This document shows, piece by piece, positions 1 to 8,076 of a stretch of 64,000 bases of DNA; within the stretch, counting starts at the first letter, position 1, and each line of letters begins with the position of its first letter. Under the pieces are notes generated by a model. The model did not search any database. It was given only the letters and a program-made list of their open reading frames with translations, and was not told the DNA's origin. The stretch comes from Pseudodonghicola xiamenensis DSM 18339 (lineage in GTDB: Bacteria > Pseudomonadota > Alphaproteobacteria > Rhodobacterales > Rhodobacteraceae). The position numbers were made by a program, and so were the translations under genes. Location: positions 1 through 64,000 of the forward strand of contig NZ_AUBS01000010.1 in assembly GCF_000429365.1 (NCBI RefSeq), read 5' to 3'.

Positions 1-237
1 GACTTCTCACGGCCCGGTAAGCCGACCGATAACGCTTTCATCGAGGCCTTTAACGGACGGTTCCGGCAGGAGTGCCTGAACACACATTGGTTCATGAACC
101 TTGCGGATGCCTGCGAAAAAGTGGAGGCTTGGCGGAGATACTACAATGACGAACGGCCACACAGCGCGATCGGGAACAAACCGCCGATCCTGCTGACGAA
201 ATCGGGAGGCGCAACCAGCCCGTCACCCCGATCATAG
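1..237 (+). CDS. IS3-family transposase OrfB, C-terminal part (cut by window edge)
   Basis: Reading frame 1 is open from the first base to a TAG at 235-237 and gives 78 residues. It contains the typical IS3 OrfB tail: the stretch around RPGKPTDNAFIEAFNGRF at residues 5-22, whose Glu in FIEAF is the last residue of the DDE catalytic triad, then YYNDERPHSAIGNKPP near residue 48. The start lies outside the window. No orfA is seen beside it. About 130 bp of non-coding sequence follow before the IS21 element and probably include the right end of this IS, but I could not fix its terminal repeat. Confidence 0.85.
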   Translation, partial: DFSRPGKPTDNAFIEAFNGRFRQECLNTHWFMNLADACEKVEAWRRYYNDERPHSAIGNKPPILLTKSGGATSPSPRS

Positions 238-360
238 CCGGAAAACTCTGCCCGCCGCTGGTCCAAAGATGGGTGTCGCTTCAAGGTTGAGCAAACTCTA
301 CATCAGAACGAGGGAGGTTTCGGGGGGCATGTATGAACTGCCTTCTCCTGCAAGCGATTT

Positions 361-367
361 GTCGATG
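361..367. repeat. Target-site duplication, left copy (GTCGATG)
   Basis: The 7-bp sequence GTCGATG sits immediately before the left tip of the IS21 element and recurs at 2972-2978 immediately after the right tip. IS21-family elements usually duplicate 4-8 bp of target, so this marks a simple insertion with both ends still in place. Confidence 0.8.
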
Positions 368-538
368 TGCGCGTTTCGCGTGATGGCGGGCACTGATTTC
401 ATCTGATCGTGGGCAGTGATTTCACGGGAAGGCGGGCACCTGTTTCGCGGGATCGCGGGCATTGATTTCGCGCGATCATGGGCAGGACTGGCCAACGAAC
501 TGCAGTTACTCCGCCTCCTGAAGAACAGGAGGATCGGA

Positions 539-2077
539 ATGCCGACAGGACGTTTGACCATGCGCCGTATTCGGGACGTATTGAGACTGAGATTTGCCCA
601 AGGGCTGAGCGAGCGTGCGATCGCCGCGTCGCTGGGGCTTGGGAAAGGAAGTGTTGGGACCTATCTGCGCCGCGCGCGCGATGCCGGCTTGGCGTGGCCG
701 CTGCCGGAAGGTCTGGATGACGACAGCCTTGAGCTGTTGTTGTTTCCAAACGCATCGGATGTATCTGACCCGGAGCGTCCGGTCCCGGATTGGGCGGCGG
801 TCGACAAGGATCTGCGTCGGCGCAGCGTGACCCGCATGTTGCTCTGGCAGGAATATCGTGCGCAGCACCCCAACGGGTTTGGTTACACTTGGTTTTGCAC
901 TCATTTTGAGGCGTGGAAGGGGCGTGTCCGACCGAGCATGCGGCAGACACATGTCGGCGGCGAAAAGGTATTTATCGACTTTGCGGGTGACACGATCGAC
1001 ATTGTCGATCCGGCCACGGGTGAGGTCAGCGAGGCCAAGCTGTTTGTCGCGGCGATGGGTGCCTCGAGCTATACCTATGCTGTGGCCGTCGCCAGCGAAG
1101 GCCTTGAGGACTGGATTGCGGCCCATGTCGGAATGTTCGCCTATCTGGGCGGCGTGCCGCAGGTCGTCGTGCCCGACAATCTCAAGTCAGCCGTGATCAA
1201 GGCAGACCGGTATGATCCCGGCTTGAACCGGACCTATGCAGAAATGGCGGAACATTACGGCACGGCGATCCTGCCTGCGCGCGTGCGCAAACCCAAGGAT
1301 AAGGCCAAGGTCGAGGTGGCCGTTCAGGTTGCCCAACGCTGGATCCTCGCGCGGCTGCGCAATCACAGGTTCTTCTCACTGGCAGAGCTGAATACCGCCA
1401 TCCGGCCGTTGCTGGACGAACTAAACATGCGCGTCATGCGCGATTATGGGGCCAGCCGGGCGGATCTGTTTGCGACGCTCGATCGCCCAAACTTGCAGCC
1501 ATTGCCAGCAGAACCCTATGTCTTTGCGCGCTGGAAACGTGCCCGTGTTGCGCCGGATTATCACATCGAGGTGGATCGCTGCTGGTATTCTGTGCCGTTC
1601 AGCCTGATCCGGCAGGTGGTTGACGCGCGCATCACCCACAGAACCGTGGAAGTCTTCCATCGCGGCAAGCGCGTCGCCAGTCACCTGCGGGACCCCGGGC
1701 GCCGCAGCCATATCACGGTGCCAGAACATATGCCCTCGGCCCATCGCCGCTATGCGGAATGGTCGCCTGGGCGGATCCTCAGCAGTGCTGCAAAGCTGGG
1801 ACCATCGGTGGCTGCGTTTTGTGACATCGTGATGCAGGACAGGCCGCATCCCGAGCAGGGCTTCCGGACCTGCTTGGGCATACTGTCGCTGGCCAGAAGC
1901 TTTGAGCCGGGGCGGATTGATGCCGCGTGTCGACGCGGGATCAGCCTCAAGGCCCGGTCAGTCGCTTCCATTCGTTCCATCCTGAAGACCGGACTTGATC
2001 GGGCCTTCATGGAGCCCGAACCCAATGAGCTGCCGCTGCACCACCCCAACATCCGCGGGCAGAAGTATTACCATTGA
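539..2077 (+). CDS. istA: IS21 transposase IstA
   Basis: DDE-type transposase of an IS21 element, 512 aa. An N-terminal helix-turn-helix lies around residues 8-48 (QGLSERAIAASLGLGKGSV). The catalytic triad can be assigned to D147 (VFIDFAGD), D213 (VVVPDNLKSAV) and E259 (KPKDKAKVEVAV). The start is the ATG at 539, chosen because AACAGGAGG lies just upstream; the open frame itself extends back to 416 without similarity to the family. The gene ends in the same few bases as the istB ribosome binding site, so the two are coupled. Nothing suggests inactivation. Confidence 0.9.
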   Translation: MPTGRLTMRRIRDVLRLRFAQGLSERAIAASLGLGKGSVGTYLRRARDAGLAWPLPEGLDDDSLELLLFPNASDVSDPERPVPDWAAVDKDLRRRSVTRMLLWQEYRAQHPNGFGYTWFCTHFEAWKGRVRPSMRQTHVGGEKVFIDFAGDTIDIVDPATGEVSEAKLFVAAMGASSYTYAVAVASEGLEDWIAAHVGMFAYLGGVPQVVVPDNLKSAVIKADRYDPGLNRTYAEMAEHYGTAILPARVRKPKDKAKVEVAVQVAQRWILARLRNHRFFSLAELNTAIRPLLDELNMRVMRDYGASRADLFATLDRPNLQPLPAEPYVFARWKRARVAPDYHIEVDRCWYSVPFSLIRQVVDARITHRTVEVFHRGKRVASHLRDPGRRSHITVPEHMPSAHRRYAEWSPGRILSSAAKLGPSVAAFCDIVMQDRPHPEQGFRTCLGILSLARSFEPGRIDAACRRGISLKARSVASIRSILKTGLDRAFMEPEPNELPLHHPNIRGQKYYH

Positions 2078-2091
2078 AAAGGAGAAAACCC

Positions 2092-2856
2092 TTGTTGACA
2101 CATCCCACTTGCGACCGCCTGGAGGCGATCGGGCTGAGCGGTATGGCACAGGCCCTGCATGAGCAGCGCCGCGCTGGCGCCATGTTCGAAAGCCTCAGCT
2201 TCGAAGAACGGCTGGGCCTGCTTGTTGATCGCGAAGCGGCAGAGCGTGATGCCAAGAGACTGGCAACCCGGTTGCGCTTTGCTGCCCTGCGTCACACAGC
2301 CTGCGTTGAAGATATCGATATGCGTAGCCCGCGCGGCATCGATGCAGGTGTCATGGCGCATCTGATCGATGGGGGCTGGATCAACCGCCATGAAAATCTG
2401 CTGATCACAGGGCCAACAGGCTTGGGGAAAAGCTGGATTGCTTGCGCCCTCGGGAACAAGGCTTGCCGGGACGATCGGCGCGTCGTCTATCACCGCGTGC
2501 CCCGCCTGTTCCAGATGCTGGCCATCGCCAGAGGCGACGGACGGCATGCCCGTGTCCTTAAGGCGATCGAACGCACTGAATTGCTGATCCTCGATGATTG
2601 GGGGCTGTCAGTTCTGACACCGACCGAGCGTCGCGACCTGCTTGAAATCCTCGATGACCGCCAAGGTCGCGGCTCGACCATCGTGACCAGCCAGTTGCCT
2701 GTCGATCAATGGTTTGAGGTGATCGGAGATCCCACCCTCGCAGATGCCATCCTTGACCGCCTGGTCCACAATGCGCACCGTCTCACGCTGAGCGGCGACA
2801 GCATGCGCAGAAAAATGAGAACATTGAAAACTCTTGACCAGGGCGTCGCAACCTGA
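2092..2856 (+). CDS. istB: IS21 helper ATPase IstB
   Basis: AAA+ ATPase that assists IstA in IS21 transposition, about 254 aa. Walker A is GPTGLGKS at residues 107-114 and Walker B is LLILDD around 165-169. The frame is open from a TTG at 2074, overlapping the istA stop. AAGGAG at 2079-2084 is best placed for the TTG at 2092 (or 2095), so I chose 2092; there is no ATG before 2143. The length is normal for the family. Confidence 0.88.
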   Translation: MLTHPTCDRLEAIGLSGMAQALHEQRRAGAMFESLSFEERLGLLVDREAAERDAKRLATRLRFAALRHTACVEDIDMRSPRGIDAGVMAHLIDGGWINRHENLLITGPTGLGKSWIACALGNKACRDDRRVVYHRVPRLFQMLAIARGDGRHARVLKAIERTELLILDDWGLSVLTPTERRDLLEILDDRQGRGSTIVTSQLPVDQWFEVIGDPTLADAILDRLVHNAHRLTLSGDSMRRKMRTLKTLDQGVAT

Positions 2857-2971
2857 CTCAATATCAACCGTTGGCCAGCCTGCCCGGAGGCGTGAAATGG
2901 CTGCCCGCGATGCCGTGAAACGCGTGCCCGAGATCACGCGAAATCACTGCCCAAATCCCGCGAAATGCGCA

Positions 2972-2978
2972 GTCGATG
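2972..2978. repeat. Target-site duplication, right copy (GTCGATG)
   Basis: This is the second copy of the GTCGATG heptamer that flanks the IS21 element; see the left copy at 361-367. The 212 bp after it, up to the IS110 transposase, hold no gene I recognise and are probably the 3' flank of the IS110 element. Confidence 0.8.
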
Positions 2979-3190
2979 CCCCGTTGACCCTGCTTCTATG
3001 TATTCGGTCTTTCTTCGAGGCCATTCGGTTTGCCTCTGACCAAGATGGGAAGTCGCGCGTCCTGTGTCTCGTTAGCTCATCGGCACTCTGGGGCCATGCT
3101 CCCCGTCAGACTGACAAGACGCCGATCGGTCGTTGGTCCATCTCCTCCTCGCTCGCAGATTCCGTTGTTCCCTCGATTACATCGTCCTGA

Positions 3191-4219
3191 TCATGCGCCA
3201 GACAGTGCGGTTGGGCGGTATCTCTCACCCGTGGTCAGAATTGCCCAAGCAATCCGCGCCATTTTGTTTGCCATCGCGACGGCGGCGACATTCACATGCG
3301 CCCGCTCCTTGAGCCCATCCACCCACCTGGTGATCGGTGAGGTCCTGTCTCGAACAGGGTGCAGAACTGTCCGGGCCCCATGGATGAAGAGCTTTCGCAG
3401 GTATCGGTTGCCATGCTTCGATATGCCGATCAGCTTGGCCTTGCCGCCTGTCGTGATCTGTCGAGGAACAAGACCAAGCCATGCTGCGAGATCACGCCCC
3501 TTGCCAAAGCTCGAGCCCGTGCCGATTGCGGCAACCAAGGCGGACGCGATGGTCGGGTCGACACCGGGTATTTCCATCAAGCGAAGCATGTCCGCGTCAT
3601 TCCTGGCGAGTTGCTTGATCTCCACATCCAGGGCCGTCACGCGTCGATTGATCTCGTCCAGCTCGGCGGCCATGTCGGCCAGCATCTGGACGATGCGCGG
3701 TGACAGATCGGCAGCGTCTTCGACCGTCAACTTCGTCAGTTCCTTCTGGAAGACATGCCGGCCCGTGCCGACGCGGAGACCACGTTCCATTAGAAACCCG
3801 CGGCCCTGATTGATCAGGCGTGTCCTTTCCGTCACCAGGCGCTCTCGTGCGCGGTGCAATGTCTGAAGGTCGAGCTGCTCTTCGGATTTGATGGCGACGA
3901 ACGACATGGTTGGTCGAGTGGCGGCTTCGGCGATCGCTTCGGCATCACGGTCGTCGTTCTTGTGGACCTTCACATAGGGCCGAACGTAAAGTGGCGATAT
4001 CAGACGAGGGTCATGCCCTTGCTGGCGGCAGAAGCGACCAATGTGGTGTGCGCCACCACAAGCTTCCATGGCTACGATGCAGGGCGACAGGGCGCTCAGG
4101 AAATCCAGAAGCCTATGCCGCTGGAGACGCTTCCGGAAGATAACCGCCCCCGCCTCATCCAGCCCCGCGAGACTGCAAACCGTCTTGCCCAGATCAATGC
4201 CTAAAACCTTAATGTCCAT
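3191..4219 (-). CDS. IS110-family (IS1111-like) transposase
   Basis: DEDD transposase of 342 aa, full length for IS110. The N-terminal RuvC-like part begins with LGIDLGK (residues 6-12), followed by MEACGG (about 51-56) and KNDDRDAEAIAEA (about 87-99), which carry the acidic residues. The C-terminal transposase_20 part carries EIPGVDPTIASALVAAIG (about 216-233) and the DLAAWLGLVPRQ block. The start is the ATG at 4219, preceded by GAGAGGAG. IS110 elements lack clear terminal repeats and target duplications, so I do not set element borders. It lies against an IS3 orfA remnant at 4283. Confidence 0.9.
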   Translation of the reverse strand: MDIKVLGIDLGKTVCSLAGLDEAGAVIFRKRLQRHRLLDFLSALSPCIVAMEACGGAHHIGRFCRQQGHDPRLISPLYVRPYVKVHKNDDRDAEAIAEAATRPTMSFVAIKSEEQLDLQTLHRARERLVTERTRLINQGRGFLMERGLRVGTGRHVFQKELTKLTVEDAADLSPRIVQMLADMAAELDEINRRVTALDVEIKQLARNDADMLRLMEIPGVDPTIASALVAAIGTGSSFGKGRDLAAWLGLVPRQITTGGKAKLIGISKHGNRYLRKLFIHGARTVLHPVRDRTSPITRWVDGLKERAHVNVAAVAMANKMARIAWAILTTGERYRPTALSGA

Positions 4220-4282
4220 CGGATGCTCCTCTCCTCTGCCAATCCCGCCACGATAGCAGCGGGTCGGTGGGTAGGCAGTTCA

Positions 4283-4480
4283 TCCCATTAGGTCATCCTC
4301 CTGGAGCCGCTTCAGTTCCTTCAATTGATCTACGCCCATTCCGCCATACTGCTTGCACCAGCGATAATACGTCTGTTTAACAACGCCGATCTGTCGGATT
4401 GCGTCGAGACGGGACATGCCCTGTCCCATCAGCACCTCAACCTGTCGTAACTTCGAGACAATCTCTTCGGGCTTGAGTCG
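4283..4480 (-). pseudogene. IS3-family OrfA remnant
   Basis: About 66 codons on the minus strand match the N-terminal part of IS3 OrfA proteins: RLKPEEIVSKLRQVEVLMGQ, then DAIRQIGVVKQTYYRWCKQYGG, split here only for length, and LKELKRLQEDD. That is the helix-turn-helix with its distinctive QTYYRW motif and the start of the leucine zipper. The reading stops after LQEDD and there is no orfB downstream, because IS110 sequence follows directly. The upstream side runs into the left end of the deleted IS21 element at 4511, and no proper start codon remains. It is a fragment left by nested insertions. Confidence 0.75.
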
Positions 4481-4634
4481 TGTAATCGCCGGACGTAATC
4501 TCCCCAAAACCGCCGTTTGAAAAATCCCCAGCCATGAGCGGCAGGGCCAATTCCGAACCTCAAATATTCGGAATTGGCGCTGCCGCGGGACACAGGCCTG
4601 ATGCTCCAAATAAAGACTGACAGGGGGCAGGCAG

Positions 4635-5873
4635 GTGAAGGGACTGAGGGAGATCGTTTTGATCCATGATCTGAAGAAACAGGGTCTCAGCATTTCCGCG
4701 ATCGCGCGGAAAGTTGGCTGTGACCGCAAGACCGTGCGGAAATACCTCGACCGTGGACTGGAGGCGCCAGTCTACGGCCCGCGCCGACCACGGGCGCGGA
4801 TGATCGAGCCCTATGAACGCTATTTGCAGGAGCGTGTTCAGGCTTTCCCGGATCTGAGCGGCGCGCGCCTGCTGCGCGAGATCCGGGAACTGGGCTACGA
4901 GGGCGGCTACACCATGGTGACCGATTTCCTGCGCGAGGTCCGCCCGCCCAGGCGGACGCAGTTCGAGCGCCGGTTCGAAACCCCGCCGGGCAAGCAGGCC
5001 CAGGTCGATTTTGCCGAGTTCACCGTCGAATTCAGCGACGAGCCCGGCGTGGCCCGCAAGGTTTGGCTGTTCTCGATGGTGCTCGGGCACAGCCGCTGGC
5101 TCTGGGGCCGGTTCGTTGCCAGCCAGAACCTGCAATCTGTCCTGCGCTGTCACATCGCGGCCTTCTCGGACATGGGCGGCGTGCCTGAGGAAATCCTCTA
5201 TGACCGGATGAAGACGGCCGTGATCGGCGAGGACGAGGCGGGGGTGGTGACCTTCAACACCTCCCTGGTGGCGCTTCTGAACCATTATGGCGCGGTGTCA
5301 CGTGCCTGCCAGCCGTATCGGGCCAAGACCAAGGGCAAGGTCGAGCGCCCGTTCCGCTATATCCGGCAAGACTTCTTCCTGGCCCGCACGTTCCGCAACA
5401 TGGACGATCTCAACGCCCAGTTTGACGCCTGTCGGACCGAGGTCGCCAATCCGCGCGTCCACGCCACCACCCGGCGCGTGGTGGACGAGGCCTTTGCCGA
5501 GGAACAGCCTAACCTCAAGCCTCTTCCGGCGATCCCTTATAGCGCTGTGCTGACCGTGGAGCGCCGGGTGAGCAGGGACGGGATGATCTCGGTCGGCGGC
5601 AGCTTCTATTCCGTCCCGGACACCACCCGGCGTCGCACGCTCGAGGTCCAGCATCACGCCACCGAGTTGCGGATCTACGAGGACGGTCAGTTGATCGCCC
5701 GTCATCCGGTTCTGGAAGGCAAGGCGCGCCGCCGCGTCGACCCGGCCCATCGCAAGGCGCCGCCGCCTAGATCATCCCTGTCGCGATCCTCGCAGGGGCT
5801 GCGACGACCGCTCTCGGCGTCGCAGCCGTCAAGGCCGGCAAGAGCGTCTACCGCGCGACCCTGGCCGATCTGA
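4635..5873 (+). pseudogene. istA: IS21 transposase IstA, C-terminally truncated
   Basis: Up to about residue 376 this is a good IstA: an N-terminal helix-turn-helix (QGLSISAIARKVGCDRKTV), then the catalytic Asp in QVDFAEF, the Asp in EEILYDRMKTAV and the Glu in KGKVERPFRYIRQ. The family C-terminal domain begins (GGSFYSVPD) and breaks off after RRVDPAHRKAPPP. The remaining residues to the stop at 5871-5873 are low-complexity Ser/Arg-rich reading of the wrong frame. The GTG start at 4635 has a GGGGGCAGGCAG leader. The gene lost its end in the same deletion that removed the beginning of istB. Confidence 0.75.
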
Positions 5874-6295
5874 TTGCAGCGTTGAGCCAGGCCGAGCGGG
5901 AGGGCCGGCTGGCCGAGAAGATCCGTTTCTATGCCCGGGCGTCTCTGCTGATCGTCGACGAGATCGTCTACCTCCCCATCACCACCGGCGGCGCCAATCT
6001 GTTCTTCCAACTCGTCAACGCCCGCTACGAAAAGGGCGCCATGATCCTAACTTCAAACCGCGGCTTCGCCGAATGGGGCGAGGTCTTCGGCGATCCCGTC
6101 GTTGCCACCGCGCTGCTCGACCAGCTCCTGCACCACGCCGTGGTCATCCAGATCGAGGGTGCCAGCTACCGCTTGCGCGGCCATGCCGACCTCATACCCG
6201 AGCATGTTTGCGCCAACGCCCCCATCACCCCACCACCGCCGCCAAATCGACGCGGGCGGCCACCCAAAACAAAAAACGGAGCTACAGATCACTGA
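5774..6295 (+). pseudogene. istB: IstB remnant, N-terminal half missing
   Basis: From about 5807 the frame reads TALGVAAVKAGKSVYRATLA and continues with the central and C-terminal IstB sequence, including Walker B LLIVDEIVYLP and MILTSNRGFAEWGEVFGDP. The Walker A region and everything before it are missing. A TTG at 5882 would start a 137-residue product, but there is no reason to think it works without Walker A. The C-terminus ends in a Pro-rich tail that is usual for these proteins. Confidence 0.75.
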
Positions 6296-6448
6296 CGCCG
6301 GCTGATCACCGGGACCAAGCAAGTGGGGAATTTTACTTCGGCACTTTTGGGGAAAGTTCAAACGGCGTTGACAAGTCGCTTGTTTGCCATTCTCGGTCCT
6401 CCGTTTCCTAAACATAGCGGTGGACCAGTTCAGTTGGGGAGGCTCACG

Positions 6449-6808
6449 CGCGAGCGCGTTGTCTTCGGCCGTCCAATCGATCAGAACCAGGCGATCCAGC
6501 ATCCGCTTGCCGCGGTGTGGATGCGTCTTCAAGCGGCGGAACTGATGACCTACAAGGCCGCCGCGCTTTACGATCAGGGCAGGCCCTGTGGGCTGGAGGC
6601 CAATACCGCGCGCAACCTCGCAGGCTCGGCAGCCTACGAAGCAGCGTTCCGGGCGGTGCGCACCCATGGCGGCTTTGGCTTCGCGCAGGAATACCACGTC
6701 GAGCGCTACTTTCGCGAAAGCGTGCTGAACTTCATCGCGCCGGTCAGCGAGGAACTGATCCTCTCCTACGTGGCCGAGAAGGCACTGGGGATGCCCAAGT
6801 CCTACTGA
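6449..6808 (+). pseudogene. Acyl-CoA dehydrogenase, only the C-terminal third left
   Basis: From 6449 the frame reads RERVVFGRPIDQNQAIQHPL and runs to GMPKSY and a stop at 6806-6808. This is the C-terminal alpha domain of an acyl-CoA dehydrogenase, about 120 of the usual 385 residues. It includes THGGFGFAQEYHVER and ends EKALGMPKSY. It visibly resembles the C-terminus of the dehydrogenase at 20089-21252. The N-terminal FAD-binding part is gone. Between the IS21 right end (6367) and 6449 there are about 80 bp that match neither the dehydrogenase nor the IS, perhaps scar from another element. The open frame reaches back to 6323 but that part is not dehydrogenase. Confidence 0.8.
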
Positions 6809-6842
6809 CCCTTCGCCCGTATCGCGATTCCGCCGGGTCGTG

Positions 6843-6893
6843 CCCACCCTCGACGCTGACGACCGTCGAGGGTGGGGCGGCCAAGGCCCTTTT
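6843..6893. terminator. Hairpins between convergent genes, probable terminator
   Basis: A perfect 12-bp stem, CCCACCCTCGAC (6843-6854) and GTCGAGGGTGGG (6865-6876), encloses a 10-nt loop. It is followed by a short GGCC-AA-GGCC repeat and TTTTT at 6889-6893. It lies between the dehydrogenase remnant on plus and the end of the minus-strand operon C at 6894. Read rightward the T-run makes an intrinsic terminator; leftward only the stem is present. Confidence 0.6.
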
Positions 6894-8060
6894 TCAGAAC
6901 GCGTTCAACCCGGTCAGGTTTCGCCCGATCACCAGCTTCTGAATTTCGGTGGTGCCATCCGGGATCGGCATGACCTTCGCATTGCGGAAGTGCCGTTCAA
7001 CGGGGAACTCCTTGGTGATGCCGTTGCCGCCGTGGATTTGCACCGCTTTGCCGGCGATTTCGACGGCCATCTCGGTCGCATACCATTTTGCCATCGAGGT
7101 CTGGGTGTCGCAGCGCACGCCCAGATCCAAGAGTTGCAGCCCGCGTTGGCACAAAAGCCGCCCGGCATCGAGATGTGTGGCCATGTCGGCCAGATAGCCC
7201 TGGATCAACTGATGCCCGCCAATCGGTTTGCCATGCTGCTCGCGTTCCTGCGCATATTTGACCGCACATTCCAGCGCCGCCTGGGCGATGCCGATGCTGG
7301 TCAGGCCAACAAACACACGCGCGCTTTCAAACAGTTTCAAGGTCTGGAACAGACCGCCGCCGGAATTGCCCAGAACGTGGGCCTCCGTGGTTTCGGCCTG
7401 ATCAAAGAACAATTCGCAGGTCGAGGCACCGACAAGCCCCATCTTGCGCAACTCGCGGCTTTCATAACCGCCGGTGTCGCGATCGACGATGACCATGGAA
7501 ATCCCGTCGTCCAGATTGCAGACTACAATGGCAAAGTCCGATTGCGCCCCATTGGAAATCCAGAGCTTCTGGCCAGTGACGAAAATCTTGTCGCCCCTGC
7601 GTTCTGCGCGGGTCTTGACCTCGCGCACGTTCGAGCCGACTTCCGGCTCGGAAATGCAGGTGGCACAGATCCGTTCGCTGCGCAGGAGTGGCTTCAGATA
7701 GGCCTCTTTTTGCGCCGCGTCGCCCAAAAGGTTGACCGCAAACACCGCGTGGCCCTGGATCAGCACCGCAATCGCCAGATCGGCCCATATCCGGGCCAGT
7801 TCCTCGTAAAGGATGCCATAGGTCATGCGGTCGATTCCGGCGCCGCCGTCCTCTTCCGGAATCAGGCCGCTGATCAGCCCGAATTCCTCGACCTTGGCGA
7901 ACAGGGATTTCAGCGTTTCCGCATCGGGCGGGTGGCCGAGGTTCTCGTATTTCTCGGCCAGCGGCGCGAATTCCGCCTCGGCCATCTTGCGGAAGTTTTC
8001 CAGCAACATGCGTTGCTCATCTGTATAGATTGCCTGAGCGGCGGCGATCACGTTTTCCAT
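6894..8060 (-). CDS. Acyl-CoA dehydrogenase
   Basis: FAD-dependent alpha,beta-dehydrogenation of an acyl-CoA, in the cytoplasm; 388 aa. The N-terminal helical domain covers about 1-115, the beta-barrel about 116-225 and the C-terminal helical domain the rest. Family signatures are CATCISEPEVGSNV (FAD/substrate loop), the GQKLWISNGAQSD block, and IHGGNGITKEFPVERHFRNA near the C-terminus followed by PDGTTEIQKLVIGR. The start is the ATG at 8060 with an AAGGAAAAG leader; the frame is open further upstream into the thiolase gene. It is the last gene of operon C, overlapping the thiolase region by translational coupling distance. The substrate is not predictable. Confidence 0.88.
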   Translation of the reverse strand: MENVIAAAQAIYTDEQRMLLENFRKMAEAEFAPLAEKYENLGHPPDAETLKSLFAKVEEFGLISGLIPEEDGGAGIDRMTYGILYEELARIWADLAIAVLIQGHAVFAVNLLGDAAQKEAYLKPLLRSERICATCISEPEVGSNVREVKTRAERRGDKIFVTGQKLWISNGAQSDFAIVVCNLDDGISMVIVDRDTGGYESRELRKMGLVGASTCELFFDQAETTEAHVLGNSGGGLFQTLKLFESARVFVGLTSIGIAQAALECAVKYAQEREQHGKPIGGHQLIQGYLADMATHLDAGRLLCQRGLQLLDLGVRCDTQTSMAKWYATEMAVEIAGKAVQIHGGNGITKEFPVERHFRNAKVMPIPDGTTEIQKLVIGRNLTGLNAF

Positions 8061-8076
8061 TGTTCTTTTCCTTGTT

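Larger units (their letters stand above)
368..2971 (+). mobile_element. IS21-family insertion sequence, intact (istA-istB)
   Basis: The element is 2604 bp. Its tips are near-identical inverted repeats: TGCGCGTTTCGCG at 368-380, and CGCGAAATGCGCA at 2959-2971, which differs at one position after reverse complementing. Each end continues into a ladder of imperfect repeats of about 22 bp with the core GGGCAnTGATTTC. The ladder spans roughly 374-490 on the left and 2870-2970 on the right, inverted. Such arrays are the usual IstA binding sites in this family. It encodes istA and istB, both apparently full length, and is flanked by GTCGATG direct repeats. Confidence 0.88.
4511..6367 (+). mobile_element. 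IS21-family element, internally deleted
   Basis: The ends are inverted repeats at 4511-4530 (CGCCGTTTGAAAAATCCCCA) and 6348-6367 (reverse complement CGCCGTTTGAACTTTCCCCA), matching at 17 of 20 positions. Inside lie an istA lacking its C-terminus and the C-terminal half of istB, joined by a deletion near 5765-5800. At 1857 bp it is well short of a complete IS21. No target duplication is visible. It is a different IS21 type from the one at 368-2971. Its right end abuts the sequence leading into a truncated acyl-CoA dehydrogenase. Confidence 0.75.
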
